Source of the DNA: Pseudomonas reactans
GTDB lineage: Bacteria; Pseudomonadota; Gammaproteobacteria; Pseudomonadales; Pseudomonadaceae
Reading direction: 5' to 3'
Length of the DNA: 64,000 nt
Assembly: GCF_013385825.1 (NCBI RefSeq)
Contig: NZ_JACAPG010000023.1
Location: forward strand, 1 to 64,000
The notes beneath the pieces were generated by a model, which saw only the letters and a list, made by a program, of their open reading frames with translations, made no database searches and was not told where the DNA came from. Below, piece by piece: positions 43,482 through 52,404 of the stretch (position 1 is the first letter of the stretch; each line of letters starts with the position of its first letter). Position numbers and translations under genes: made by a program.

Positions 43482-44266
43482 TGAGCAACGCGTTAATCCG
43501 CCTGGAACAGGTCGGGGTCACGTTCGCCGGGCAAGCCGTGCTGGATAACATCGCACTGAGCGTGGAGCCTGGGCAGATCGTCACCCTGATCGGCCCCAAC
43601 GGCGCCGGCAAGACCACCCTGGTGCGTGCCGTACTCGGCCTGCTCAAGCCCGACACCGGCAGTGTGTGGCGCAAGCCCAGGCTGCGTGTCGGCTACATGC
43701 CGCAGAAGCTGCACGTGGACCCGACCCTGCCACTGTCCGTGTTGCGCTTCCTGCGCCTGGTGCCGGGCGTGGACCGAGCCCGCGCGCAAGCAGCGCTCAA
43801 GGAAGTCGGCGCCGAACAGGTGATCGACAGCCCGGTGCAAAGCATCTCCGGCGGCGAAATGCAGCGCGTGCTGCTGGCCCGCGCCTTGTTGCGCGAGCCG
43901 GAACTGCTGGTGCTGGATGAACCCGTGCAAGGCGTCGACGTCGCCGGGCAGGCCGAGCTGTACAGCCTGATCACCCGCCTGCGCGACCGCCATGGCTGCG
44001 GCGTGCTGATGGTGTCCCACGATTTGCACCTGGTGATGAGCACCACCGACCAGGTGGTGTGCCTCAACCGTCACGTGTGCTGCTCCGGCCACCCGGAACA
44101 AGTCAGCGGCGACCCGGCCTTCGTCGAGCTGTTCGGCAAGAACGCCCAGAGCCTGGCGATCTACCACCACCATCACGACCACGCCCATGACCTGCATGGC
44201 GCCGTGGTCGACGATCCCGCCACACCTCATACCCACGTTCATGGAGATAGCTGCAAGCATGGCTGA
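43481..44266 (+). CDS. znuC: Zinc ABC transporter ATP-binding protein ZnuC
   Basis: A 261-residue ATPase: Walker A GPNGAGKTT, signature SISGGEMQRVLLARALL, Walker B LLVLDEPVQGVD and H-loop SHDLHLVMS. The C-terminus is unusual in its histidine content (YHHHHDHAHDLHG, THVHGDSCKH), which may bind zinc near the membrane and could regulate or buffer the transporter. ATG 43481 overlaps the zur stop. Co-transcribed with znuB, overlapping it by 8 bp. Confidence 0.94.
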   Translation: MSNALIRLEQVGVTFAGQAVLDNIALSVEPGQIVTLIGPNGAGKTTLVRAVLGLLKPDTGSVWRKPRLRVGYMPQKLHVDPTLPLSVLRFLRLVPGVDRARAQAALKEVGAEQVIDSPVQSISGGEMQRVLLARALLREPELLVLDEPVQGVDVAGQAELYSLITRLRDRHGCGVLMVSHDLHLVMSTTDQVVCLNRHVCCSGHPEQVSGDPAFVELFGKNAQSLAIYHHHHDHAHDLHGAVVDDPATPHTHVHGDSCKHG

Positions 44267-45047
44267 TTTTCTGCTCTACGCCCTGCTGGCAGGCTTGGCT
44301 TTGGCGTTGGTGGCGGGCCCATTGGGTTCGTTCGTGGTGTGGCGGCGCATGGCCTATTTTGGCGACACGTTGTCGCATGCCGCGCTATTGGGCGTGGCCA
44401 TGGGCTTCTTGCTGGATGTGAGTCCGACCATCGCCGTGACCGTGGGCTGCCTGCTACTGGCAGTGCTGCTGGTGACCCTGCAACAGCGCCAGCCGCTGGC
44501 CTCCGACACCTTGTTGGGCATCCTGGCGCCCAGCACGCTGTCCCTGGGCCTGGTGGTACTGAGCTTCATGCATGAAGTGCGCATCGACCTGATGGCCTAC
44601 CTGTTCGGCGACCTGCTGGCAATCAGCACCACCGACCTTGCATGGATCCTCGGCGGCAGCGCAGCCGTGCTGGTGCTGCTGGTGGCCCTGTGGCGGCCGC
44701 TGCTGGCAATCACCGTGCATGAAGAGCTGGCCACGGTGGAAGGTCTGCCCGTGCCGACCCTGCGCATGGCCCTGATGTTGTTGATCGCCGTGGTGATTGC
44801 TGTCGCGATGAAGATTGTCGGCGTATTGTTGATCACATCGCTGCTGATCATTCCCGCAGCCGCTGCCCAGCGCCATGCCCGTTCTCCGGAGCAGATGGCC
44901 ATCGGCGCCAGTTTGCTGGGGATGCTTGCCGTGTGCGGGGGCCTGGCGCTGTCCTGGTTCAAGGACACGCCGGCCGGGCCATCGATTGTGGTCACGGCCG
45001 CCGCCCTGTTTCTGCTGAGTTTTGTCCTGCCCCGTCGAGGGGTGTAG
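44259..45047 (+). CDS. znuB: Zinc ABC transporter permease ZnuB
   Basis: A 262-residue integral membrane permease with about eight helices and the ABC-3 family pattern GPLGSFVVWRRMAYFGDTLSHAALLG. It moves Zn2+ inward with ZnuAC. ATG at 44259 lies inside the end of znuC (8-bp overlap), so translation is coupled. Confidence 0.94.
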   Translation: MADFLLYALLAGLALALVAGPLGSFVVWRRMAYFGDTLSHAALLGVAMGFLLDVSPTIAVTVGCLLLAVLLVTLQQRQPLASDTLLGILAPSTLSLGLVVLSFMHEVRIDLMAYLFGDLLAISTTDLAWILGGSAAVLVLLVALWRPLLAITVHEELATVEGLPVPTLRMALMLLIAVVIAVAMKIVGVLLITSLLIIPAAAAQRHARSPEQMAIGASLLGMLAVCGGLALSWFKDTPAGPSIVVTAAALFLLSFVLPRRGV

Positions 45048-45084
45048 ACTTGCTCGCTTTTTGCGCAAATAGAGAGTCGCAGGA

Positions 45085-45804
45085 ATGAAGCCGTTCACCT
45101 CCCGTTATCTGCTCCTTGCCGCATTTTCCCTGCTGCTGGGCGCCTGTCAAAGCACACCGCCCGCCGCCCCCGAGGCCCCGGACGCACGCGCTGCGGCCAT
45201 CGCGCAGCTGGAACAAAACCTGGCCAGCAGCGAGCTGGCCACTGCCGAAGACCAGTTGGCGGCACTGCAAGCGCAGTCGCCCAACGACCCGGCGCTGGAA
45301 AACTATCAGCGCCAATTAGCGGAAGCTTACCTGCAGCGCAGCCAGATCGTGCTGCAAAAGGGTGACGTCAACGCCGCCGCGACTGCCCTGAGCCGCGCCC
45401 GCGCCCTGATGCCCAAGGCGCCCGCACTGACCGGCGGCGTCAACAGCGCCATCACCCACGCCCGCAAGGCCGAGCTGGATAAAGCCGAAGCCGCACTGAA
45501 GGCCGCCGAAGCCAAGCCTGCCGCCAAGGTCATTGACCCGGCCGCACCAAGCACTACCGTGGCACTGAACCTCACCGATATTGAAGAACTGCGCCATCAA
45601 CTGGATGCGATCGCCACCGACGTGGTGAATTACCAGTGCGATGTGACCATTCAGGCGCCGCGCACCCAGGATTACCCGTGGTTGGCCACGTTGCTGACCA
45701 AACGGGTGAAGCGAATTGATTCGGAGTATGACCTGAAGATTCACCGGCAGATTCTGAAGCATATCCCGGCGCAGGTTGTGCTGATTCCGCGCAAGGCGGA
45801 ATAA
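45085..45804 (+). CDS. Conserved lipoprotein with helical repeats (PA5502-like)
   Basis: A 239-residue lipoprotein (lipobox LLGAC, Cys 21). A mature Ala-rich, charged helical region (about 30-155; AQLEQNLASSELATAEDQLAAL, then KGDVNAAATALSRARAL) looks like TPR-type helices. A C-terminal domain ends QVVLIPRKAE. It sits 37 bp after znuB, but nothing links it functionally to zinc uptake. Function unknown; conserved here in pseudomonads. Confidence 0.82.
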   Translation: MKPFTSRYLLLAAFSLLLGACQSTPPAAPEAPDARAAAIAQLEQNLASSELATAEDQLAALQAQSPNDPALENYQRQLAEAYLQRSQIVLQKGDVNAAATALSRARALMPKAPALTGGVNSAITHARKAELDKAEAALKAAEAKPAAKVIDPAAPSTTVALNLTDIEELRHQLDAIATDVVNYQCDVTIQAPRTQDYPWLATLLTKRVKRIDSEYDLKIHRQILKHIPAQVVLIPRKAE

Positions 45805-45810
45805 AGCCAA

Positions 45811-45862
45811 TCGCCGGCAAGCCGGCTCCTACAGAACCTTGTAGGAGCCGGCTTGCCGGCGA
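45811..45862. repeat. Compact REP palindrome, likely bidirectional terminator
   Basis: TCGCCGGCAAGCCGGCTCCT...AGGAGCCGGCTTGCCGGCGA is a perfect long inverted repeat with a short middle. It fills the convergent gap between the PA5502-like gene and katE. It differs from the 15156-type REP in sequence (GCCGGC core). Confidence 0.92.
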
Positions 45863-45877
45863 TAGCGGTATGACAGA

Positions 45878-48007
45878 CTAAGCCGGAATCGCCTTGGCCT
45901 TCGGCTCCCGATCCCAGACCCGATGCTGGGCAATCGCCGCCACAAACGCCTTCAATGCCTTGGCATCCCCGCCGACGATCAACCCCGCATCAGCCTCCAG
46001 CTTCAACAGGTCCAGCAACTGCTTGGCCTCACCCACCACCGCAATCGCTTTCAAATGCTTGTACGCCTCCAGCAGGTAGTGCAACGCCACGCCGTCCTCG
46101 CTCAACGCCTTCACCGATTTGGCGCCGCCGGGTACAAACACCGCGTCGAACGCCACGGACGGCAAGCCCTCCATGGACGCATCCACCGGCAAACTCTTGC
46201 CGTCCGCCGTGGTGACCGGCGCCGAGGTCGGCCCGAGCAATTTGGCGTGGGCGCCTTCGGCCTTCAGCACTTTCTTCAAAGCCTCAATCGCCGCGCCATC
46301 CACACCATTCGCCGCGAGGATCGCCACCTTGCGCGTCTTGATATCACCCGACAGCAGGTTCGCCTGGCTCAAAGCCGGGGAGCGCGACAGCGACGTCTTG
46401 CGCTCCGGCACCGTACCTTTCTTAGGTACCGGCAAACCCAGGTTCTGCGCCACACGCTTGGCCAGTTCAAGGTCGATGTTGGCGAGGATCTCATTCACCT
46501 GGCGCGCGCGAATGAACTCACGCTCCACCTTGCCCAGCTCAAAGCTGTAGGCCGCGATGATGTGTTCCTGTTCATGCTTGCTCATGCTGCGGAAAAACAG
46601 GCGCGCCTGGGAGAAGTGATCGCCAAACGACTCGCTACGCTCACGCACTTTATGGGCATCGATGCGTTCATGGTACGACTCGAAACCACCGTCCTGCGCC
46701 GCAGGCGGGGTTTCCTTGGGCCAACCGCCATCGATGGAGTTGGGTTCGTACGCCGCACGCCCTTTGTCGATGGTGGTGCGGTGCATGGCATCGCGCTGGC
46801 CGTTATGGAACGGCGCCACCGGGCGGTTGATAGGCAACTCATGAAAGTTCGGACCACCGAGTCGGCTGATCTGCGTGTCGGTGTAGGAAAACAGACGGCC
46901 CTGCAACAACGGGTCATTGGAGAAGTCGATCCCCGGCACGATATGGCCCGGACAGAAGGCAACCTGCTCGACCTCGGCAAAGAAGTTATCCGGGTTGCGG
47001 TTCAGCACCATCTTGCCCAGCGGGGTGATTGGCACCAATTCTTCAGGGATCAGCTTAGTCGGGTCGAGAATATCGAAGTCGAACGCATGCTCCTTCTCCT
47101 CGGGAATCACCTGCACGCCCAGCTCCCACTCGGGGTAATCGCCCATCTCAATCGCTTCCCAGAGGTCGCGGCGGTGGTAGTCGGTATCTTTACCGGCGAG
47201 CTTTTGCGCTTCATCCCACACCAGCGAGCAGGTGCCGGCGGTAGGGCGCCAGTGGAATTTAACGAAGTTGGACGTCCCTTCAGCGTTGATGAAGCGAAAG
47301 GTATGTACGCCAAAGCCCTGCATGGCCCGTAGGCTTTTAGGAATCGCCCGGTCGGACATTGCCCAAATCACCATATGCGCCGATTCCGGCTGCAGCGACA
47401 CGAAGTCCCAAAAGGTATCGTGGGCCGAACCGCCTGTAGGAATCTCGTTGTGGGGCTCGGGTTTTACCGCATGGACAAAGTCAGGAAACTTGATCGCGTC
47501 CTGGATGAAAAACACCGGCATGTTGTTGCCGACCAAGTCGAAGTTGCCTTCGTCGGTGAAAAATTTCACGGCGAAACCGCGCACGTCGCGCACCGTATCA
47601 CCCGAGCCACGCGGGCCTTGCACGGTGGAAAAACGCAGGAACACCGGGGTTTTATGCCCAGGATCCCGCAGGAAACCGGCCTTGGTCAGCGCCGAATGGT
47701 TTTCATAGGTCTGGAAGTAACCATGGGCGCCGGTGCCACGCGCATGCACGATGCGCTCCGGGATGCGCTCATGGTCAAAGTGCGTAATTTTTTCACGCAT
47801 GATGAAGTCTTCCAGCAGCGATGGGCCACGGGAACCGACCTTCAAGCTGTTCTGGTTGTCGGAGATCTTCACACCTTGGTTGGTACGCAGGGCCTGGCCG
47901 GTAGCGTCAGAGCGGAATTCTTCCAAGGCCTCCAGCTTGGCATTGGTGTTGTTACGGTCCAGGGTGTCGGTTCCGGCGAGTTCGCTCTTTGGCTTTTTCG
48001 TACTCAT
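45878..48007 (-). CDS. katE: Large-subunit catalase HPII
   Basis: A 709-residue heme catalase that disproportionates hydrogen peroxide, of the large clade with an extra C-terminal flavodoxin/GATase-like domain (about 560-700; KTRKVAILAANGVDGAAI and VFVPGGAKSVKALSED). The active-site histidine is H88 in RIVHARGTGAHGYF, and the heme tyrosine lies in LFSYTDTQISRLGGPNF. Large catalases are often made in stationary phase under RpoS. The gap to metN (48008-48235) has no recognised OxyR site. Confidence 0.95.
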   Translation of the reverse strand: MSTKKPKSELAGTDTLDRNNTNAKLEALEEFRSDATGQALRTNQGVKISDNQNSLKVGSRGPSLLEDFIMREKITHFDHERIPERIVHARGTGAHGYFQTYENHSALTKAGFLRDPGHKTPVFLRFSTVQGPRGSGDTVRDVRGFAVKFFTDEGNFDLVGNNMPVFFIQDAIKFPDFVHAVKPEPHNEIPTGGSAHDTFWDFVSLQPESAHMVIWAMSDRAIPKSLRAMQGFGVHTFRFINAEGTSNFVKFHWRPTAGTCSLVWDEAQKLAGKDTDYHRRDLWEAIEMGDYPEWELGVQVIPEEKEHAFDFDILDPTKLIPEELVPITPLGKMVLNRNPDNFFAEVEQVAFCPGHIVPGIDFSNDPLLQGRLFSYTDTQISRLGGPNFHELPINRPVAPFHNGQRDAMHRTTIDKGRAAYEPNSIDGGWPKETPPAAQDGGFESYHERIDAHKVRERSESFGDHFSQARLFFRSMSKHEQEHIIAAYSFELGKVEREFIRARQVNEILANIDLELAKRVAQNLGLPVPKKGTVPERKTSLSRSPALSQANLLSGDIKTRKVAILAANGVDGAAIEALKKVLKAEGAHAKLLGPTSAPVTTADGKSLPVDASMEGLPSVAFDAVFVPGGAKSVKALSEDGVALHYLLEAYKHLKAIAVVGEAKQLLDLLKLEADAGLIVGGDAKALKAFVAAIAQHRVWDREPKAKAIPA

Positions 48008-48235
48008 CAGTCAAAACTCCTTATTCAGACCCAGGCACGGCACCCAGGAATCGCTTTGCTTAAGTAGTGACTGACGGGGTTTTGAGCCGTTCCTTTTTTA
48101 TGACCTTTGATCGCGTTATTGCCAAATCGCTGGATGAATGCGAAATAAATGCTAAGAAACGCTATACGGACAGGCTAAAATGCGCGCCCGGCTAACCGCT
48201 GATCCCTTTTCCATGCGCCCCACAAGGTTCGCTAC

Positions 48236-49243
48236 GTGATCGAGTTTCAAAACGTCCATAAAACCTACCGCGTCTCCGGTAGGGACATTCCCGCGCTGCA
48301 CGCCACCAGCCTGACCGTCGAGAACGGCCAGGTGTTTGGCCTGATCGGTCATTCCGGCGCGGGCAAAAGTACACTGCTGCGCCTGATCAACCGCCTCGAA
48401 GAACCGAGCGGCGGCAAGATCACGGTGGATGGCGAAGAAGTCACTGCCCTGGACGCCAACGGCCTGCGCCGTTTCCGCCAGCAGGTCGGGATGATCTTCC
48501 AGCACTTCAACCTGCTCGCATCCAAGACTGTCGCCGACAACGTGGCGCTGCCACTGACCCTGGCCGGCGAATTGTCGCGCAAGGACATCGACCTACGCGT
48601 CGCGGAGTTGCTCGCGCGCGTGGGCCTGTCGGACCACGCCAAGAAATACCCGGCGCAGTTGTCCGGTGGTCAGAAGCAACGCGTTGGCATCGCCCGCGCC
48701 CTGGCGACCAAGCCCAAGATTCTGCTGTGCGACGAAGCCACCAGCGCCCTCGACCCGCAGACCACCGCCTCGGTGCTGCAACTGCTCGCCGAGATCAACC
48801 GCGAGTTGAAGCTGACCATCGTGCTGATCACCCATGAAATGGACGTGATCCGCCGCGTTTGCGACCAGGTGGCAGTGATGGACGCTGGCGTGATCGTCGA
48901 ACAAGGCTCGGTGGCCGACGTATTCCTGCACCCCAAGCACCCGACGACCAAGCGCTTCGTACAAGAGTCCGAGCAGGTCGACGAAAACGAGCAACGCGAC
49001 GACTTCGCCCATGTCCCAGGCCGCATCGTGCGGCTGACGTTCCAGGGCGAAGCGACCTACGCGCCGCTCCTGGGCACTGTCGCCCGCGAAACGGGTGTGG
49101 ACTACAGCATCCTCGCCGGTCGTATCGACCGCATCAAAGACATCCCTTACGGGCAATTGACCCTCGCCGTCACCGGTGGCGACATGGAAGCCGCCTTTGC
49201 GCGCTTCACCGCCGCTGACGTCCACATGGAGATCCTGCGCTAA
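48236..49243 (+). CDS. metN: Methionine ABC transporter ATP-binding protein
   Basis: A 335-residue ATPase with Walker A GHSGAGKST, signature LSGGQKQRVGIARAL, Walker B ILLCDEATSALDP, and a C-terminal NIL domain (about 262-335) that binds methionine and gives feedback inhibition. It starts with GTG. Its stop codon overlaps the metI start by one base. It powers D/L-methionine import with MetI and MetQ. Confidence 0.93.
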   Translation: MIEFQNVHKTYRVSGRDIPALHATSLTVENGQVFGLIGHSGAGKSTLLRLINRLEEPSGGKITVDGEEVTALDANGLRRFRQQVGMIFQHFNLLASKTVADNVALPLTLAGELSRKDIDLRVAELLARVGLSDHAKKYPAQLSGGQKQRVGIARALATKPKILLCDEATSALDPQTTASVLQLLAEINRELKLTIVLITHEMDVIRRVCDQVAVMDAGVIVEQGSVADVFLHPKHPTTKRFVQESEQVDENEQRDDFAHVPGRIVRLTFQGEATYAPLLGTVARETGVDYSILAGRIDRIKDIPYGQLTLAVTGGDMEAAFARFTAADVHMEILR

Positions 49244-49917
49244 TGGACGTCCTATTGAGTTTCTTCGCCAATATCGACTGGTCGGAAATCTGGCTCGCCA
49301 CCGGCGACACCATGACCATGCTGTTCGGCTCGCTGTTCTTCACCGTGGTACTCGGCCTGCCGCTGGGTGTGCTGTTGTTCCTGACCAGCCCGCGCCAACT
49401 GTTCGAACAGAAAGGCCTGTACGCGTTGCTCTCGTTGATCGTGAACATCTTGCGCTCGCTGCCGTTCATCATTCTGTTGATCGTGATGATCCCGTTCACC
49501 GTCCTGATCACCGGCACTTCGCTGGGCGTGGCGGGTGCGATTCCGCCGCTGGTCGTAGGTGCAACGCCATTCTTTGCGCGCCTGGTGGAGACCGCGCTGC
49601 GTGAAGTGGACCGCGGCATCATCGAAGCCACCCAGTCCATGGGCGCCAGCACGCGCCAGATCATCACCAACGCCTTGCTGCCCGAAGCCCGTCCTGGCAT
49701 TTTCGCGGCGATTACGGTGACGGCGATTACACTGGTGTCCTACACGGCAATGGCCGGTGTGGTCGGTGCCGGTGGCCTGGGTGACCTGGCGATCCGATTC
49801 GGTTACCAGCGTTTCCAGACCGATGTGATGGTGGTCACCGTGGTGATGCTGCTGATTCTGGTGCAAATTTTGCAAACCGTCGGCGACAAGCTGGTGGTGC
49901 ACTTTTCTCGAAAATAA
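49243..49917 (+). CDS. metI: Methionine ABC transporter permease
   Basis: A 224-residue inner-membrane permease with five helices and the coupling motif VDRGIIEATQSMGASTRQII. Standard MetI length. Overlaps metN by one base and precedes metQ by about 50 bp. Confidence 0.93.
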   Translation: MDVLLSFFANIDWSEIWLATGDTMTMLFGSLFFTVVLGLPLGVLLFLTSPRQLFEQKGLYALLSLIVNILRSLPFIILLIVMIPFTVLITGTSLGVAGAIPPLVVGATPFFARLVETALREVDRGIIEATQSMGASTRQIITNALLPEARPGIFAAITVTAITLVSYTAMAGVVGAGGLGDLAIRFGYQRFQTDVMVVTVVMLLILVQILQTVGDKLVVHFSRK

Positions 49918-49968
49918 CGGCCATTGCCGGCCGCACGCCGGTACATGCCCGAACAAGGAGCTTGTTGG

Positions 49969-50739
49969 ATGAAAAAACTACTGGTTGCTTTCGCCGCCGT
50001 TGCCGCGTTTTCCGCCCACGCCGAGACCATCACGGTCGCTGCGTCGCCGGTGCCTCATGCGGAAATCCTGGAATTCGTGAAACCTGCCCTCGCCAAAGAA
50101 GGCGTAGACCTGCAGGTCAAAGTCTTCACCGATTACGTGCAGCCGAACGTACAAGTCGCTGAAAAGCGCTTGGACGCCAACTTCTTCCAGCACCAGCCGT
50201 ATCTGGATGAGTTCAATAAGGCCAAGGGCACTCACCTGGTGAGCGTTGGTGCTGTGCACCTGGAACCCCTGGGCGCCTACTCCAGCAAGTACAAGAAGCT
50301 GGATGAGCTGCCAAGCGGCGCTAATGTCGTGATCCCGAACGACGCCACCAACGGCGGCCGCGCGCTGTTGCTGTTGGCCAAGAACGGCCTGATCACCCTG
50401 AAGGACCCGACCAACATCCTGTCGACCATTAAGGACATCACCGGTAATAGCAAAAACCTGAAATTCCGCGAACTGGAAGCCGCGACCCTGCCGCGCGTGC
50501 TGACCCAGGTCGACCTGGCGCTGATCAACACCAACTACGCGCTGGAAGCCAAGCTGGACCCATCCAAGGATGCGCTGGTCATCGAAGGCAGCGACTCGCC
50601 TTACGTGAACATCCTGGTGACCCGCGAAGACAACAAAGACTCGGACGCCGTGAAGAAGCTGGTTGCAGCCCTGCACACGCCTGAAGTGAAGAAATTCATC
50701 GAAGAGAAGTACAAAGGCGCGATCAAGCCGGCGTTCTAA
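49969..50739 (+). CDS. metQ: Methionine-binding protein MetQ
   Basis: A 256-residue NlpA-family substrate-binding protein (signal peptide 1-18, cleavage after SAHA). No lipobox cysteine is present, so it should be soluble in the periplasm, unlike the lipoprotein MetQ of many bacteria. Conserved sequence VKVFTDYVQPNVQVAEKRLD and NFFQHQPYLDEFN lines the methionine pocket. The start is ATG 49969 (MKKLLVAF), after AAGGAGC; the longer frame is not needed. Confidence 0.93.
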   Translation: MKKLLVAFAAVAAFSAHAETITVAASPVPHAEILEFVKPALAKEGVDLQVKVFTDYVQPNVQVAEKRLDANFFQHQPYLDEFNKAKGTHLVSVGAVHLEPLGAYSSKYKKLDELPSGANVVIPNDATNGGRALLLLAKNGLITLKDPTNILSTIKDITGNSKNLKFRELEAATLPRVLTQVDLALINTNYALEAKLDPSKDALVIEGSDSPYVNILVTREDNKDSDAVKKLVAALHTPEVKKFIEEKYKGAIKPAF

Positions 50740-50753
50740 CGCCCCCGTACCCA

Positions 50754-50839
50754 CTGTAGGAGCTGGCTTGCCAGCGATGAGGCCCGAAAGATCACCACCG
50801 ATCTCAAGGGCCTCATCGCCGGCAAGCCGGCTCCTACAG
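50754..50839. repeat. REP doublet between metQ and sco
   Basis: CTGTAGGAGCTGGCTTGCCAGC and, in inverse orientation, GCCGGCAAGCCGGCTCCTACAG, with the paired segment GATGAGGCCC/GGGCCTCATC between. It fills the convergent gap after metQ. Confidence 0.93.
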
Positions 50840-50872
50840 GGGACGGTGTTGTTAGCAGTGTAAGCGCAAGGC

Positions 50873-51508
50873 TTACGGTCGCTTCAACAACACCGGCAAC
50901 TGCGCCACCAGCTTCTGGTTGTTCAACGGCGCACGGATGAACCCACGTTGCGTCCCATCCGGCCCGATCAGCGCCAGGTTGCCGCTGTGGTCGACGGTGT
51001 AGTTGGGCTTGCTGGTATCCGCCGGAATGAACGGAATGCTCACCGCATTCGAGACCTTCTGCACCTCCTCCACATTCGCACCGGTCAACCCGACAAACTG
51101 CGGATCAAAGTAACCCAGGTACTGCTTCAGCTGAGTCGGCGTATCGCGATGCGGATCGACGCTGACCAAAATCACCTGCAACTTATCCACAACGTCCTTG
51201 GGCAGCTCGCTCTTGATCTGGCGCAGTTGGGCGAGGGTGGTCGGGCAGATGTCCGGGCAGAAGGTGTAGCCGAAGAACAATAGGCTCCACTTGCCTTTCA
51301 ATTCGTTGACCACCACCGGCTGGCCTTCCTGGTTGGTCATGGTCACCGGTGGCAACTGACGGCTTTGCGGCAACAGGATGATGCCGGCGTCGATCAAGGC
51401 AGTGGGGTCGCCCTGGCCCTTGCCCGAGAGCACTTTGTTAACGGTCAGGCCCATGATCAATGCCACCAGGGCCACCAGGATGAAGACAGTTTTTTGAGTT
51501 CGAGTCAT
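50873..51508 (-). CDS. senC: SCO1/SenC copper chaperone for cytochrome oxidase
   Basis: A 211-residue protein with an N-terminal membrane anchor (FILVALVALIMG) and a thioredoxin-fold periplasmic domain with CPDIC at residues 84-88. A histidine in DHSGNLALIGPDG completes the copper site. It supplies copper to the CuA centre of subunit II. ATG at 51508 overlaps the cyoE stop (ATGA). Last gene of the oxidase assembly operon. Confidence 0.93.
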   Translation of the reverse strand: MTRTQKTVFILVALVALIMGLTVNKVLSGKGQGDPTALIDAGIILLPQSRQLPPVTMTNQEGQPVVVNELKGKWSLLFFGYTFCPDICPTTLAQLRQIKSELPKDVVDKLQVILVSVDPHRDTPTQLKQYLGYFDPQFVGLTGANVEEVQKVSNAVSIPFIPADTSKPNYTVDHSGNLALIGPDGTQRGFIRAPLNNQKLVAQLPVLLKRP

Positions 51509-52404
51509 AGGTTCAACAGTAGGTAGTGGTCGAGGAGCAGCGCGATAAACAGCAGCAGCAAGTACCAGATAGAGTACTTGAAGGTGTTGATCGCCGCGTG
51601 CGGCCGACCGCCACGGTACAACACCCAGGCCCATTGCAGAAAGCGCCCGCCCAATACCAGTGCACACGCAAGGTACAGCAGGCCGCTCATGTGGATCACA
51701 TAGGGCATCAGGCTTACCGCCAGCAGGGCGAAGGTGTAGAGCAGGATATGCACTTTGGTGTAATGCTCGCCATGGGTCACCGGCAGCATCGGAATATCGG
51801 CCTTGGCGTATTCCTCCTTGCGGTGAATGGCCAGCGCCCAGAAGTGCGGCGGAGTCCAAGCGAAGATGATCAGCACCAGCAGCAGGGGCTCGGCGCTGAC
51901 ATGCCCGGTGACCGCGACCCAGCCCAGCAAGGGCGGCGCAGCACCTGCCAATCCACCGATGACGATATTCTGCGGCGTCGCCCGCTTGAGAAAGCCGGTA
52001 TAGATCACGGCATATCCCAGCAGCGAAGCCAAGGTTAGCCAAGCCGCCAATGGGTTGGTAAACGCCAGCAGCAGCGCCAATCCTGCAACAGCCAGAAACA
52101 ATGCAAAAGCCAGCGCCGCCAGCGGCGATACCCGGCCCTCTGCCAACGGCCGCTTATGGGTGCGCGCCATTACGGCGTCGATCCGCCGGTCCACCACATG
52201 GTTCACCGCCGCCGCGCCGCCCGCGCACAGAGCAATCCCCAGGTTGCCGAACACCAGCACCGTCCACGGCACGCCCGCACGGGTCGCCAGGAACATGCCC
52301 ACCAATGAGGTGATGAGCATCAACACCACCACTTTCGGCTTGGTCAGCTCCAGGTAGTCACGCCAGATTGCCTGGCCGTGACGCGCGCCGATCAAGGTCG
52401 CCAT
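51505..52404 (-). CDS. cyoE: Protoheme IX farnesyltransferase (heme O synthase)
   Basis: A 299-residue polytopic prenyltransferase with the Asp-rich motif NHVVDRRIDAVMARTHKRPL and a second aspartate loop HRKEEYAKADIPMLP. It makes heme O from protoheme, which CtaA then turns into heme A. It overlaps ctaA by 13 bp. Confidence 0.95.
   Translation of the reverse strand: MATLIGARHGQAIWRDYLELTKPKVVVLMLITSLVGMFLATRAGVPWTVLVFGNLGIALCAGGAAAVNHVVDRRIDAVMARTHKRPLAEGRVSPLAALAFALFLAVAGLALLLAFTNPLAAWLTLASLLGYAVIYTGFLKRATPQNIVIGGLAGAAPPLLGWVAVTGHVSAEPLLLVLIIFAWTPPHFWALAIHRKEEYAKADIPMLPVTHGEHYTKVHILLYTFALLAVSLMPYVIHMSGLLYLACALVLGGRFLQWAWVLYRGGRPHAAINTFKYSIWYLLLLFIALLLDHYLLLNL

Noticed and set aside
45923..47332. 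A 469-codon frame antisense to katE
   Set aside because: Arg/Gln/His-rich shadow of the catalase gene.
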